From Acidobacteria bacterium OLB17 (lineage in GTDB: Bacteria; Acidobacteriota; Blastocatellia; Pyrinomonadales; Pyrinomonadaceae), in assembly GCA_001567505.1 (NCBI GenBank), contig LLEU01000016.1:1-64000 (forward strand): a stretch of 64,000 nt of DNA. Reading direction: 5' to 3'. The notes beneath the pieces are model-generated. The model was not told where the DNA came from. It ran no database searches and saw only the letters and a list, made by a program, of their open reading frames with translations. Positions 1 to 9,100 of the stretch are shown piece by piece. The position numbers and the translations under genes are program-made. The number at the start of each line of letters is the position of its first letter. The first letter of the stretch is position 1.

Positions 1-1
1 C

Positions 2-361
2 GGCGATCTTTTTATCGTGACGAACGTCGGCAAGCATAAATTCCTCGAACGAAAGGGCGAGAACATCTACGTCACTGTCCCGATCACCGTGCCCGAAGCG
101 GCGCTCGGCACGCGCATCGAGGTGCCGACGGCCGAAGGCCGTGCGTCCCTGAAGATACCACCGGGAACCGAATCGGGGCAGAAATTCCGGCTTCGCGAAC
201 GCGGCTTCCCGAGTCTGCGCAACCCGAAACTCCGCGGCGATCAGTTCATCGAGGTGAAGATCGCGCTGCCGAAGGTGATCTCAGAAGAAACTAAGGAGAA
301 ACTCAAGGAGTTCGCAAACCTCAACCCCGAAAATCCCCGCAAAGCGATGGGGCTGGAATAG
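2..361 (+). CDS. dnaJ: DnaJ/CbpA co-chaperone, C-terminal part (5' end outside window)
   Basis: The reading frame is open from base 2, so the gene begins upstream of the window. The visible 119 residues are the second substrate-binding beta-sandwich of a DnaJ protein: a GDLFI strand, the VTVPITVPEAALG segment that matches the family pattern, an IPPGTESGQKFRLRERG stretch, and a closing GDQFIEVKIALP strand. DnaJ stimulates the ATPase of DnaK and delivers unfolded substrates in the cytoplasm. The J domain and any zinc finger lie outside, so zinc-finger DnaJ and CbpA cannot be separated. The hspR gene 0.6 kb downstream supports a dnaK-dnaJ-hspR type heat-shock locus. Confidence 0.9.
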   Translation, partial: GDLFIVTNVGKHKFLERKGENIYVTVPITVPEAALGTRIEVPTAEGRASLKIPPGTESGQKFRLRERGFPSLRNPKLRGDQFIEVKIALPKVISEETKEKLKEFANLNPENPRKAMGLE

Positions 362-363
362 AA

Positions 364-490
364 AGTTGCGGAGTTTGCGAAGTTGCGAAGTTGCGGAGTT
401 GCGGAGTTGCGGAGTTTGCAGAGTTAGGGAGTTGGGGAGTTGCGAAGTTGCGAAGTTACGGAGTTACAGAGTTACGGAGTTACGGAGTTT
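364..490. repeat. Imperfect tandem octamer array, left arm
   Basis: About 16 imperfect copies of an 8-base unit read AGTTGCGG or AGTTACGG, with occasional 9-base units. The array starts directly after the dnaJ stop codon and runs to 25 bases before the start of the four-helix-bundle gene. The last few units (ACGGAGTT) are the exact reverse complement of the unit in the array on the other side of that gene. Confidence 0.85.
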
Positions 491-514
491 TGCTCGGAGG
501 AATGGAGATAGCGG

Positions 515-907
515 ATGGCTAAGTTTGAGGCGTTTGAGGATATAGAGGCTTGGAAGAAGGCATATTCCGTGACGCTCGACATTTACAAGCTTTCGCAGGA
601 TGGTGAATTCAGCCGTGATTTTGGCCTTCGAGATCAGTTGAGAAGAGCGAGTACTTCGGTCATGGCGAATATCGCCGAAGGACACGGGAGGAGAAGTAAT
701 CAGGAGTTTGCGAATCATTTGAATATTGCTCGGGGATCAGCTCAGGAAACCCAAAGCCATCTGCATATCGCAAGGGCGCTCGGCTACATAGCGGAGGACG
801 ATTTTCATCGACTATACGGACAGCTTTCTGAGATCTCACGTATGACACTTGCCCTAGCGCGATATTTGAGAAACTCTCCGAAGCTCCGTAACTCTGGAAC
901 TCCGTAA
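515..907 (+). CDS. Four-helix-bundle protein (23S rRNA intervening-sequence / S23 family)
   Basis: The 130-residue protein matches the four-helix-bundle family known from proteins encoded in 23S rRNA intervening sequences and from the Avd accessory protein of diversity-generating retroelements. Family signs are the opening EDIEAWKKAYSVTLDIYKLS, an FGLRDQLRRAS segment, a SVMANIAEGHGR segment, and the late helix LGYIAEDDFHRLYGQL. Molecular function is not established; Avd relatives are basic and bind nucleic acid. A GGAGG lies 14 bases before the ATG and a GGAGA nearer to it. The last dozen or so codons are written in the right-hand octamer array, so the C terminus is repeat-derived. The gene sits between dnaJ and hspR like an inserted cassette. 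No reverse transcriptase or variable repeat is nearby. Confidence 0.85.
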   Translation: MAKFEAFEDIEAWKKAYSVTLDIYKLSQDGEFSRDFGLRDQLRRASTSVMANIAEGHGRRSNQEFANHLNIARGSAQETQSHLHIARALGYIAEDDFHRLYGQLSEISRMTLALARYLRNSPKLRNSGTP

Positions 908-965
908 CTCTGGAACTCCGTAACTCCGTAACTCCGTAACTCCGTAACTCCGTAACTCCGTAACT
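882..965. repeat. Tandem octamer array, right arm, inverted relative to left arm
   Basis: Two 16-base units (the second AACTCCGTAACTCTGG) are followed by six exact copies of AACTCCGT at 914-961 and a partial copy. The unit is the reverse complement of ACGGAGTT in the left array at 364-490, so the two arrays could pair across the gene. It encodes the C terminus of the four-helix-bundle protein and ends 8 bases before the hspR ATG. Confidence 0.9.
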
Positions 966-973
966 AATTTGTC

Positions 974-1357
974 ATGAAACGAAAAGTCCGAACATATACG
1001 ATCAGTGCCGTGGCGGAGCAGTATGAGATACATCCGCAGACGCTGCGTTTGTATGAGCGCGAGGGCCTTTTGAAGCCGTCGCGTTCGGTCGGCAACACGC
1101 GGCTCTATTCTGACAGCGATCTCGAACGGCTCGAGGTGATACTTTCGTTGACGCGCGACCTCGGCGTGAACCTTGCCGGTGTCGAGATCATCCTGAATAT
1201 GCGTGCGAAGATGGACGAGATGCAGCGTGAATTCGAGCGTTTCTTCGAGTATCTGCGTACGCATGCGGGCGAATTCGTCCGCAAGGAAGAAGGCGGGAAG
1301 CCGTCGAACGCGTTGATCACCGTCTCGCGTCATCGCCGCACGGAATTTCGCGGCTGA
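974..1357 (+). CDS. hspR: HspR-like MerR-family heat-shock repressor
   Basis: The 127-residue protein starts with a MerR-type winged helix-turn-helix (about residues 8-75): YTISAVAEQYEIHPQTLRLYEREGLLKPSRS, then NTRLYSDSDLERLEVI, followed by a dimerising helix rich in MRAKMDEMQREFERF. The immediate QTLRLYEREGLLKP match and the position beside dnaJ fit HspR, which represses the dnaK operon and is helped by DnaK. There is no cysteine-rich effector site of a metal- or redox-sensing MerR. No clear Shine-Dalgarno precedes the ATG; the bases before it belong to the octamer array. The target operators (HAIR-type dyads) would lie upstream of dnaK, outside this window. Confidence 0.82.
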   Translation: MKRKVRTYTISAVAEQYEIHPQTLRLYEREGLLKPSRSVGNTRLYSDSDLERLEVILSLTRDLGVNLAGVEIILNMRAKMDEMQREFERFFEYLRTHAGEFVRKEEGGKPSNALITVSRHRRTEFRG

Positions 1358-1506
1358 AAGGCACGCGACAGTCTGCTTGTATGCGCCGCACCGACAGAGC
1401 GTAAGCGACGAAGTTCACGAGATCGATGCCGCCTTCCGAATGCGGCTGCCTCGTGCGCGTTCAAGAGCCAGCGGTGTTACACAAGTCTTAAATCGCTCGG
1501 TTTTCT

Positions 1507-1535
1507 TTGATTTCACGCCTATTTTCGGCTAGCAT
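1507..1535 (+). promoter_or_regulatory. Candidate sigma-70 promoter of the TonB receptor gene
   Basis: TTGATT at 1507-1512 and TAGCAT at 1530-1535 are separated by 17 bases; each matches four of six consensus positions. An AGGAGA Shine-Dalgarno at 1565-1570 lies 9 bases before the ATG at 1580. The rest of the 222-base gap after hspR shows no gene. Confidence 0.4.
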
Positions 1536-1579
1536 TACAACATTCTTTTTATCCCAAAAGATCTAGGAGATTTTGTTGA

Positions 1580-4500
1580 ATGCATAGCAGATTTGCGGTT
1601 TTTGGGCTGCTGACAGCGGCGCTTGTATTGATGTTGTCGGTCTTTGCGGCCGGCCAGGACCTCGACCACGTTGCCGTTTCGGGTGTCGTAACCGACCCGA
1701 ACGGCCTTGCGGTCGTCGGTGCCTCGGTCACGATCAAGGAGACGACCAACGGCAAGGAACTGAAGGCGACGACCGACGGCGAAGGCCGGTATCAATTCGT
1801 TGCCCTCGATCCCGGAAAGTACAAGATAACGGCAACGGCTCCCGGTTTTGCGACGACCGAAACGCCTGAGCTCGCGATGATCGCCGGCCGCCGCGTCCAA
1901 CAGGATTTCAAACTCGGCCTCGAAGGCGTTGCCGTCGAGACGACCGTAACGGCCGATCCAGAATCGGTGCTCGACGTGGACACTTCGCGGACGGTCGTCG
2001 GCAGCACGCTTACCGAACGCGAGATCGAAGAACTTCCGAATAATTCACGTAATCCGCTCGATCTCGTGCTTGCCGTCGGCGGAACCAGCGAAGAAGCCCT
2101 CTCGACAAGCGACCTTGCCGAAGACCGCAACTCGAACCCGCGAAGCACACCTCTCGAACAGGGTAACTTTACGATCTCGGGCGGCGCTTCCTATTCGAAC
2201 AACATCACGATCGACGGTTTCGATAACAACGACGACCGCTCCGCCCGCGACCGCTTTCAGCCTTCGATCGATGCGATCGGCGAAGTGCAGGTCATCCGCA
2301 ATCAGTTCTCGGCTGAATACGGACGCGCTTCCGGCGGCCGTGTGAATATGACGACGCGCGGCGGCACGAACAAATACCGCGGCCGGGCCTATATGACGTT
2401 CAAGGACGCTCGTTTGAACGCGAACTCCTGGTACAACAACAGCCGCGGATACGACCGCCTTCCTTTCTCGCAATACAATCCGGGCTTCACCTTCGGCGGC
2501 CCGCTCTCGATCCCGAAGGTCTATAACGGCAAGAACCGCACATTCTTCTTCGTCTCTTACGAATATCAGAATTTCAGGGATACGACCTTCATCGACACGT
2601 TCCTGCCTGTTCTGCCGAACCCGCACTTTACTTTCCTTCGCCGACCGGCTCGACGCAGTACTGCGATGCCTCGGGTTCGCCCGCTCCGCCGTGCGCAAAC
2701 GGTGTCGGAGCCGTTCAGGGATTCAGCCTTCTTGTCCCGACGCCGAACCTCGCGCATATCGTCACGGCGCGCTTCGATCATAAACTTACGAACGATAACG
2801 ACCTGATCCTCGGCGTGCAATGGGGCAGGAAGAAGAACCGCCGCACCTCGGGTGCTTCGACCACGCGGCTGGAAGATTCGCTCCAGGCAAAGAATATCAA
2901 CACAGACGCGTTCAATGTCCGCGACGTCCACCGCTTCGGCGCGAACACGGTCAACGACTTCGGCTTCCAGTGGTCAAAATATTCGCCGAGCTATCAAACC
3001 GATAACCCGACGGCTCCCGTCGTTCTCGTAGGCTATCGAAACCCGATAACAAATCGCGTGCAGACGCTGATCGCAGGAAACTCGACCTCAAGCAGCAACC
3101 TCTACTTCTCGGATGCGAGGAACGAGACGCGTTATCAGTTCAAGGATTCGATCACGCATATTCAGGGCCGGCATCTTTTCAAATTCGGCTTTGACGCTCA
3201 GCATGTCGATTCCGCCGTTACCGATCTTGGCGATTCGACCGGCACGTTCAACTTCTCGAACGTAAATAACTACTCGAACAACGTTCTTTCGCGTTATCGC
3301 CAGAATTTCGGCACCGCGTCGGACGTAAAGAATACCTATTGGGCGCTGTTCTTCAATGATGAATATCGCCTTCGCGATAACCTGACGATGAGCTACGGCC
3401 TTCGCTACGAACGCGAGACGGCCGTCAAGGACAACAACAATTTCGGCCCGCGGTTCGGCCTTGCGTGGTCGCCGTTCAAGGATCGCAAAGGCGTAATTCG
3501 CTTCGGCGCCGCGCTCGTCTATAACCGTGTGCTGCTTCGAACCGTGGGCGATTTTATCCAGAACGCAAGCGGAAGCCTCGTGCAATTCGATTCGAACTCG
3601 ATCCCGACAACAGGCAACGCCCGCAACAACATCCTCGCAAGCATCGCGCAGGATTTTCCGAACAGCTACTCGAGTGTTGATTCGCTGCGAGCCGCGATCT
3701 CGCGTGCAACGTGCGGAGCGAGCGCCTGTTCGGCGGACCTCGGATTCCTCGTAAATGGCGGAAGTGCCGGCAACCCGCTCCGCTCGGTTGACCCGAACCT
3801 TAAGATCCCGGAAAGCTATCAGTTCAACCTCGGCTTCGAACGCGAGGTCGCAAAAGGTTGGGTCTTCGAGGCAAATTACACGTGGAATCGCACGGCGCGT
3901 CTCTGGCGTGAATACAACATCAACGCTGCGGTCGCTCCTGCCGGCTATGCGGATCTTGCGGCATGGCTCGTTGCGAATCCATTCACGTTCACAAATGCGA
4001 ACGGGACGACCCGAACCTATGTGTTCTATCTCGGCAGCCATACGGACCCGACCGGCGTCTCGACCTCGATGAATTCGCAGTCAAATTGCAGTACGTCATC
4101 GAACGTCACTTGCTACGTCAATCTGAACACGACGAGCACATCCACGACGACACCAAATACGAACGCAGGCAACGGCGTCTCGTCGAACTCGATCGGCGGC
4201 CCGATCGGCATTGCACTCGAGGCCATTAGGTCGCTTCGGCCGAATCCGAATTTCGACGAAATGGAACGCGTCTCCTCGATCGGCAAATCGTTCTATCAGG
4301 GCCTCGTGATCGAGCTCCGCAAACGCTATCGCCAGTTCGGCTACGGCTTTGCCGGCTCGATGCGCGTCGCCTACACGCTCTCGCGGCTCAAGGACGACGG
4401 CCTGAATAACACGTCGAATGCACAGGTCAACGGCGATTTCGGCAGCGAATGGTCGCGTGCGCGGCAGGATCGTCTCCATCGTATTACCGTTTCCGGCACG

Positions 4501-4998
4501 GTGCAGACGCCCTCGTGGTTCGGAAAACTGCGGTTTTCGCCCATCTTCCGATTCGGCTCGTCGGCTCCGTTCGATCTTGGCCTCGGTGTTGACCGCAACC
4601 TTAATGATGTGAGCACCGACCGGCCGGATTTCAACGGCAGCCTGAGGGACATCAGCTGGCGCGAACCCGGAACGCCGTATCCGGCAAGCCTCGTCTCGCA
4701 GTTCTCGCTGCCCACGATCGGTTCACGCGGAGGCAACCTCGGCCGCAATGCCGGCAAGGGCCCGCTGCTTTACATCTTCGACCTGTCGGTCTCGCGCGAA
4801 TGGAAATGGAAGGAACGGTTCCGTCTGCGTCCGGCGATCGAATTCGGCAATATCCTGAATATGGCAGTCTTCAGCTACGGTTCGGAATACATCAATTTCG
4901 ACCAGAATCCGACCGTGACCGAACAGGCGACGTTCCTCGTTCCGAGCCGCACATACCGTGCTCGCGACATTCGCCTGACCGTTCGCTTCGACTTTTAA
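1580..4998 (+). CDS. TonB-dependent receptor with carboxypeptidase-regulatory-like N-terminal domain (frameshifted)
   Basis: An outer-membrane active-transport receptor of about 1140 residues. A signal peptide (about residues 1-25, cut after FAAGQ) is followed by a carboxypeptidase-regulatory-like beta-sandwich (about 28-110; SGVVTDPNGLAVVGASV). Next comes the plug (about 120-250; EYGRASGGRVNMTTRGGTN) and a long barrel ending in an aromatic-terminated strand, RLTVRFDF, typical of Bam-assembled barrels. The first frame is sound to about 2625 and then degenerates. The frame opening at about 2636 (PTGSTQYCDASG) continues correctly to 4998. One base appears to be missing between about 2620 and 2640. 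Such large receptors are abundant in Acidobacteriota and usually take up oligosaccharides or peptides; the substrate cannot be read here. A strong terminator follows. Confidence 0.9.
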
Positions 4999-5025
4999 CC
5001 GTCGGCAGAACTGCCGCCTTTAACG

Positions 5026-5065
5026 AACCGCCTCGTGGAACTTGGCTTCCGCGGGGCGGTTTTTT
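5026..5065 (+). terminator. Rho-independent terminator of the TonB receptor gene
   Basis: Bases 5026-5040 pair along all 15 positions with 5047-5061 (two G-U pairs), with a 6-base loop, and the stem runs into a six-T tract (5060-5065). The remaining bases 5066-5335 hold the promoter of the next gene; I see no other gene in this 337-base gap. Confidence 0.88.
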
Positions 5066-5244
5066 CAGGCTACACTTGAAAGACGTGACATCTTTCCGAT
5101 ATTTTTGCGGGTCTTAGCCGAAATTTGTCTGTAACTTATTGAAACATAAGATACTTGTTTGCCCCTCGCACTGCGCGCGACAAACTGGGACAAGCACGGG
5201 ACAAAGATCGGCATCCGGGCGGCGTGTGCAGGCGATCATTTTTG

Positions 5245-5274
5245 ATGACTTTGCGGCCGCCGACGTGGTATATT
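5245..5274 (+). promoter_or_regulatory. Candidate promoter of the DUF4388 gene
   Basis: ATGACT at 5245-5250 and TATATT at 5269-5274 are 18 bases apart, predicting a start near 5281. A TTG that could extend the downstream frame begins at 5273, inside this -10 box, which argues for the ATG at 5336 as the true start codon. Confidence 0.4.
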
Positions 5275-5280
5275 GCTTGT

Positions 5281-5296
5281 TGAACATCTTTGTTCA
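5281..5296. promoter_or_regulatory. Dyad TGAACA-N4-TGTTCA, possible operator
   Basis: A perfect 6-base inverted repeat with a 4-base spacer lies at the predicted transcription start of the DUF4388 gene. The spacing does not fit the GAAC-N4-GTTC LexA box. The binding protein is unknown. Confidence 0.35.
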
Positions 5297-5335
5297 TTAC
5301 CACCGGTTCACTTTCCGTTTGGCCCGATCTATCAA

Positions 5336-6094
5336 ATGACGCAGCTTACCGCCGACACGTCCGCACCGTTTACCGAAACTTCCATCGAATCGGTACTTCT
5401 TGACGCCGACCTTTTCGTCAAATACAGCTCGCCCGAGCGTGCATTCGACCTTTTACGGGACGCCATCGAGCGCAGCCCGCGTTCGATCGGCCTTCGCGAG
5501 AAGATGCGGGACATCTGCGTCCGGCAGAAGAACCTGAACGAGGCCGCACGGCAGTGCCTCGCCCTCGTAAGCCTCTATATCGGCCGCGAAGATTTTGATC
5601 TTGCTTACGATCGGCTTCAGGAGGCAAAGCTTCTCGATCCGCGCATCTCGGTCGCTCCCGGCCTTGAAGCGATCCGCCGTGCACGCCGGCCCGAATTTGC
5701 CGCCGCACCGAAAACGTCGCAGGTCGTCCGCACGGATCTGACCTTCGCCGGCAATCTCGCGTACGTCTCGATCTTCGACGCCGTTCAGGTGATCGAGAGC
5801 GCGAAGATGACGGGCCTTCTCGTCGTAAAGAGCGACCTTCACTTAGCGAACGTGTCCTTTAACGACGGCCGCATCGTCGATGCCGAATGCAACGGGCACA
5901 ACGGCGTCGCAGCATTTCGGCAGATCGTCGAGATCGGGAACGGCACGTTCGAATTCTCGACCTCGGATCACGAGTTCCCGGTCGTTATCAACGTTTCGAG
6001 CAATACGAATTTCCTGCTCGACGTGCTCACCGAGCTCGACAATGAACGGGCCGGGAAAGAGGGCCTGCGCGATGTTTCCCGCGAGCTTCTTTAG
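5336..6094 (+). CDS. DUF4388 protein with N-terminal TPR-like helices
   Basis: The 252-residue cytoplasmic protein has helical repeat-like segments over residues 15-115 (SSPERAFDLLRDAIERSP; FDLAYDRLQEAKLLDP). They are followed by a C-terminal DUF4388 (PatA-N-like) domain at about 135-235, recognised by LAYVSIFDAVQVIESAKMTG, LVVKSDLHLANVSFNDGRIV, and GNGTFEFS. DUF4388 domains occur in bacterial regulators and gliding or differentiation proteins, and their biochemical role is unclear. I use the ATG at 5336; a TTG at 5273 would add 21 residues but overlaps the likely promoter. The gene precedes smc by 63 bases, with a separate smc promoter between them. Confidence 0.75.
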   Translation: MTQLTADTSAPFTETSIESVLLDADLFVKYSSPERAFDLLRDAIERSPRSIGLREKMRDICVRQKNLNEAARQCLALVSLYIGREDFDLAYDRLQEAKLLDPRISVAPGLEAIRRARRPEFAAAPKTSQVVRTDLTFAGNLAYVSIFDAVQVIESAKMTGLLVVKSDLHLANVSFNDGRIVDAECNGHNGVAAFRQIVEIGNGTFEFSTSDHEFPVVINVSSNTNFLLDVLTELDNERAGKEGLRDVSRELL

Positions 6095-6095
6095 G

Positions 6096-6155
6096 TTGAC
6101 TTTTCCGCCTCAAAACAACAAAATATAGTGCTCACCTAAGCACCAGAGCACTATA
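6096..6155 (+). promoter_or_regulatory. Candidate smc promoter overlapped by a 9-bp dyad
   Basis: TTGACT at 6096-6101 and CAAAAT at 6119-6124 are separated by exactly 17 bases, predicting a start near 6131. A perfect inverted repeat, TATAGTGCT (6124-6132) with AGCACTATA (6147-6155), spans the start site and ends 2 bases before the smc ATG. This is an operator-like position. If transcription starts further upstream, it would instead fold into a hairpin over the ribosome-binding site. Confidence 0.45.
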
Positions 6156-6157
6156 GG

Positions 6158-9100
6158 ATGTTTAGACTTCAGCGGCTTGAAATAAGCGGTTTCAAATCAT
6201 TTGCCGACTACACGGAGATCGTTTTCACCGGCAGCGGGATAACGGCCGTTGTCGGCCCGAACGGCTGCGGGAAATCGAACGTCTCGGACGCGATCTCGTG
6301 GGTCCTGGGCGAACAACGCGCCAAAAGCCTTCGCGGCGGCGAGATGAAGGACGTCGTCTTTGCCGGTACGCGTGACCGCAAACCGGGCGGCATGGCCGAG
6401 GTCGTCCTGCATCTTGTGCGTGACGATTCTGTTGCGCTCTCTGACGAACCCGAACTTGAGGACATAGACGAGGCTCTGACCGAGATCGATGAGGCCGCCG
6501 TCGATATGGACGCGATCGAGGGACTTGACGCCGAAGAGCTCGCTGCGGACGCGGTCGCGGACGACGTCATCGTCGATGGCGAGGCGGCCGAGGCGGGTGA
6601 TGTTGAGACGGTAAAGGCCGCACAGGTCGGTTCTGTTCAGGTCGTTGAGACGCGCGTAAAGACGAAGCGGCATTGGCGTCCGCGTTCATTCGCACTCGAT
6701 TTCGCACCGGGCGAGGCCGTTTCGGTCACGCGTCGGCTGTATCTTTCGGGCGAGAGCGAATACCTGCTTAACGGAAAGGCTTGCCGCCTTCGCGATATAT
6801 CGGATCTCTTTGCCGGAACCGGACTTTCCGGCTCGCATTACGCGATCATCGAGCAAGGCCGCATCGGGCAGATCCTTTCAGCAAAGCCGACCGACCGACG
6901 GAACCTCATAGAGGAAGCCGCCGGCATCTCGAAATTCCGTACGCGGCAGCGTGCTGCCGAGACGCGTCTCGATTCCGCGAAGGCGAACCTTTCGCGGATA
7001 ACGGATATCGTCAGCGAGGTCGATACGCGGGTGAATTCGCTCCGCAGGCAGGCGGCGAAGACACGGCGGTTCAAGATCCTGCAGGAAGAGTTTCGCGTGC
7101 TGCTGCGGCAGTTGTATGCTGCCGAGGGCAAGCATTTTACCGAGCTTTCAGCACAGCTTGAGACGAACCGCGCGCAGGCCGTCGCCGAAGAGGACGCCCT
7201 TCGCGAACAGCTTGCAAAGGGCGAGGAGGCCGCACGTGGATCGACGCTCGCCGCCCGCCACGCTGAAGAATCGCTCGCCGAACTCCGCAAGATCCATTCG
7301 GACAATGCCCTTGCCCGCGACCGTGCCGAACGCGAACACGTCTATAAAAGCGAGCAGGTCGTTGGCCTGAACGACCGCATAGCCGCGCTAAATGCCGAGA
7401 TCGAATCCGGTTCGACGCGGCTTGAGTCGATCGCGGCGGACCTCGAACGCCTTACGGCCGAGGACCTCGAACAGGTCGCCGAACTCGAAACGGCCGAGGG
7501 CGAACTCCGCAGTGCAGAGGACGCACAACGCAGCGTTCTTGCCGCCGTAACGCAGATCGAGGCGGACATCGAGAGCAAACGCGCCGAACTCATACAACAC
7601 ACTTCGGCCGCCGAACGGTTTGATGAGATCGGCCGCCAACTCGAGATCAACCTCGAAAAGGTGCGGAATCGCCTCAAAGGCCTCGAGGCGGAGGCCGGCC
7701 GTGCCGACCAGAACCTGAAAGAGCACGAGGCAAAGACCGCAGAACTTTCCGGCGACCTTGAGGCCGAAAAGGCGAAGCTTGCCGCCTTGACGGCCGAGAA
7801 GAACGAACTCTTGCAAGAGACCGGCGAAGCGCGCGAGAAACTTCGCATCGCGGAGGCGGCACATCGCGGCCTAGCGGACGAATTCGCCGCGAAAAAGCAT
7901 CGGCTCGAAACGCTCAGCGAACTCGAAGAAAAACGTGCCGTCTATGCCCCGCAGGTGCAAAAGCTGTTCGCCGCCTCTGACGAGATCGGAGTGCGGTTCA
8001 AGGGCGTTCTGGCCGACCATCTGAAAGTCGCTGAAAAGGCGGAAAAGGCGGTCGAGGCGTTGTTCGGCAGCTTCCTCGAATCGATCGTCGTCTCATCGCT
8101 TGCGGACGCAAAGCGCGTCTCCGCCTGGCTTCGCGAGAATAACGTCGGGCGAACCGCTTTGCTCATCGACAGCGAAGAGACGCGTGCGGCGGATGAGCGG
8201 CCGGCCGCGGCGAATTCGATCGAATCGCATCTCGGCGTCACGCCGGAATTTGCGTCCGTCCTGCGTTCGGCATTCCCGAACGAGATGTCCGCGATACTCG
8301 TGGACGACCTCGCCGGTGCCGCGTCATTCCCGGGTTCGATGGCCGTAAGCTTCGCGGGCGAGATCCTGATCGGCGGCCGCGTCCTGATCGGCGGCGGTTC
8401 GCAGGAAGAAGGCACGAATCAATCGCTGCTAGCTTTCAAACGCGAGCTGACGATCCTTGCCTCGGAGGTGAGCGAACTTTCGGCCGGTATCGAAGCGGCG
8501 AAAGGCACGGTCGATGAGGCTCGCGAGCATCTGGTCGGGCTCGAAGGCAAGACCGTCGACCTTCAGTCGCTGCTTATTAAGGTCGATCGCGGAATTCACG
8601 GCCTTGAGATACAGCTTCATTCTGCGAAGGAAGAGATCGAACGGGCGGCACGGCATCGTAAGGTCGTCGGCGAGGAAAGCGAGCAGTCGAATGCCGAGAT
8701 CGCCGACCTCGAAGAGCGCATCGCGGACGCCGCTGATAACCGCACATCTGCCGAGAATGCCCGCAGCGAATCGGCCGTCTCGCTCGAAGAGATCGCAGCA
8801 ACTTTGCTTGCGGAACGTTCGGCGCTTGAGGCCGCAAATCTCGTCCTGAACGAGAAACGCACAGCCGCCGCAACATCCAACGAACGTCGCCGTTCGGTCA
8901 AGGCCGCGCTCGGCCGCGTCGAAGCACAGCGTGCCGATTTCGAGGCCCGCATCGCCAGTCAAAAAGGCCGAGGCAATGGAGGCCGAAGCAAAGCTACGCG
9001 ACCTTCACACCTCGATCAGCGAGATCACGGACCAGATCGCACACGCGCCCGAAGCCGTCGCCGCCGAGACAGCTGAACTCAACGCCGCGATCGATGCGCT

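Noticed and set aside
364..965. CRISPR-like array or diversity-generating retroelement around the four-helix-bundle gene
   Set aside because: The units are contiguous octamers with no spacers, and there is no cas gene, reverse transcriptase or template/variable repeat pair nearby.
3088..4041. Long minus-strand frame inside the TonB receptor
   Set aside because: It is a shadow of the barrel-coding frame, with no domain or start signal.
1580..4998. Two separate genes in place of one TonB receptor
   Set aside because: The first frame ends inside the barrel and the second has no signal peptide or plug; together they make one normal receptor.
8955..8970. Programmed -1 frameshift at the A5G2 site of smc
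   Set aside because: The restored frame needs a +1 (or -2) move, so simple -1 slippage on the A run would not work. SMC is not known to use recoding, and similar indels occur in many other genes here.
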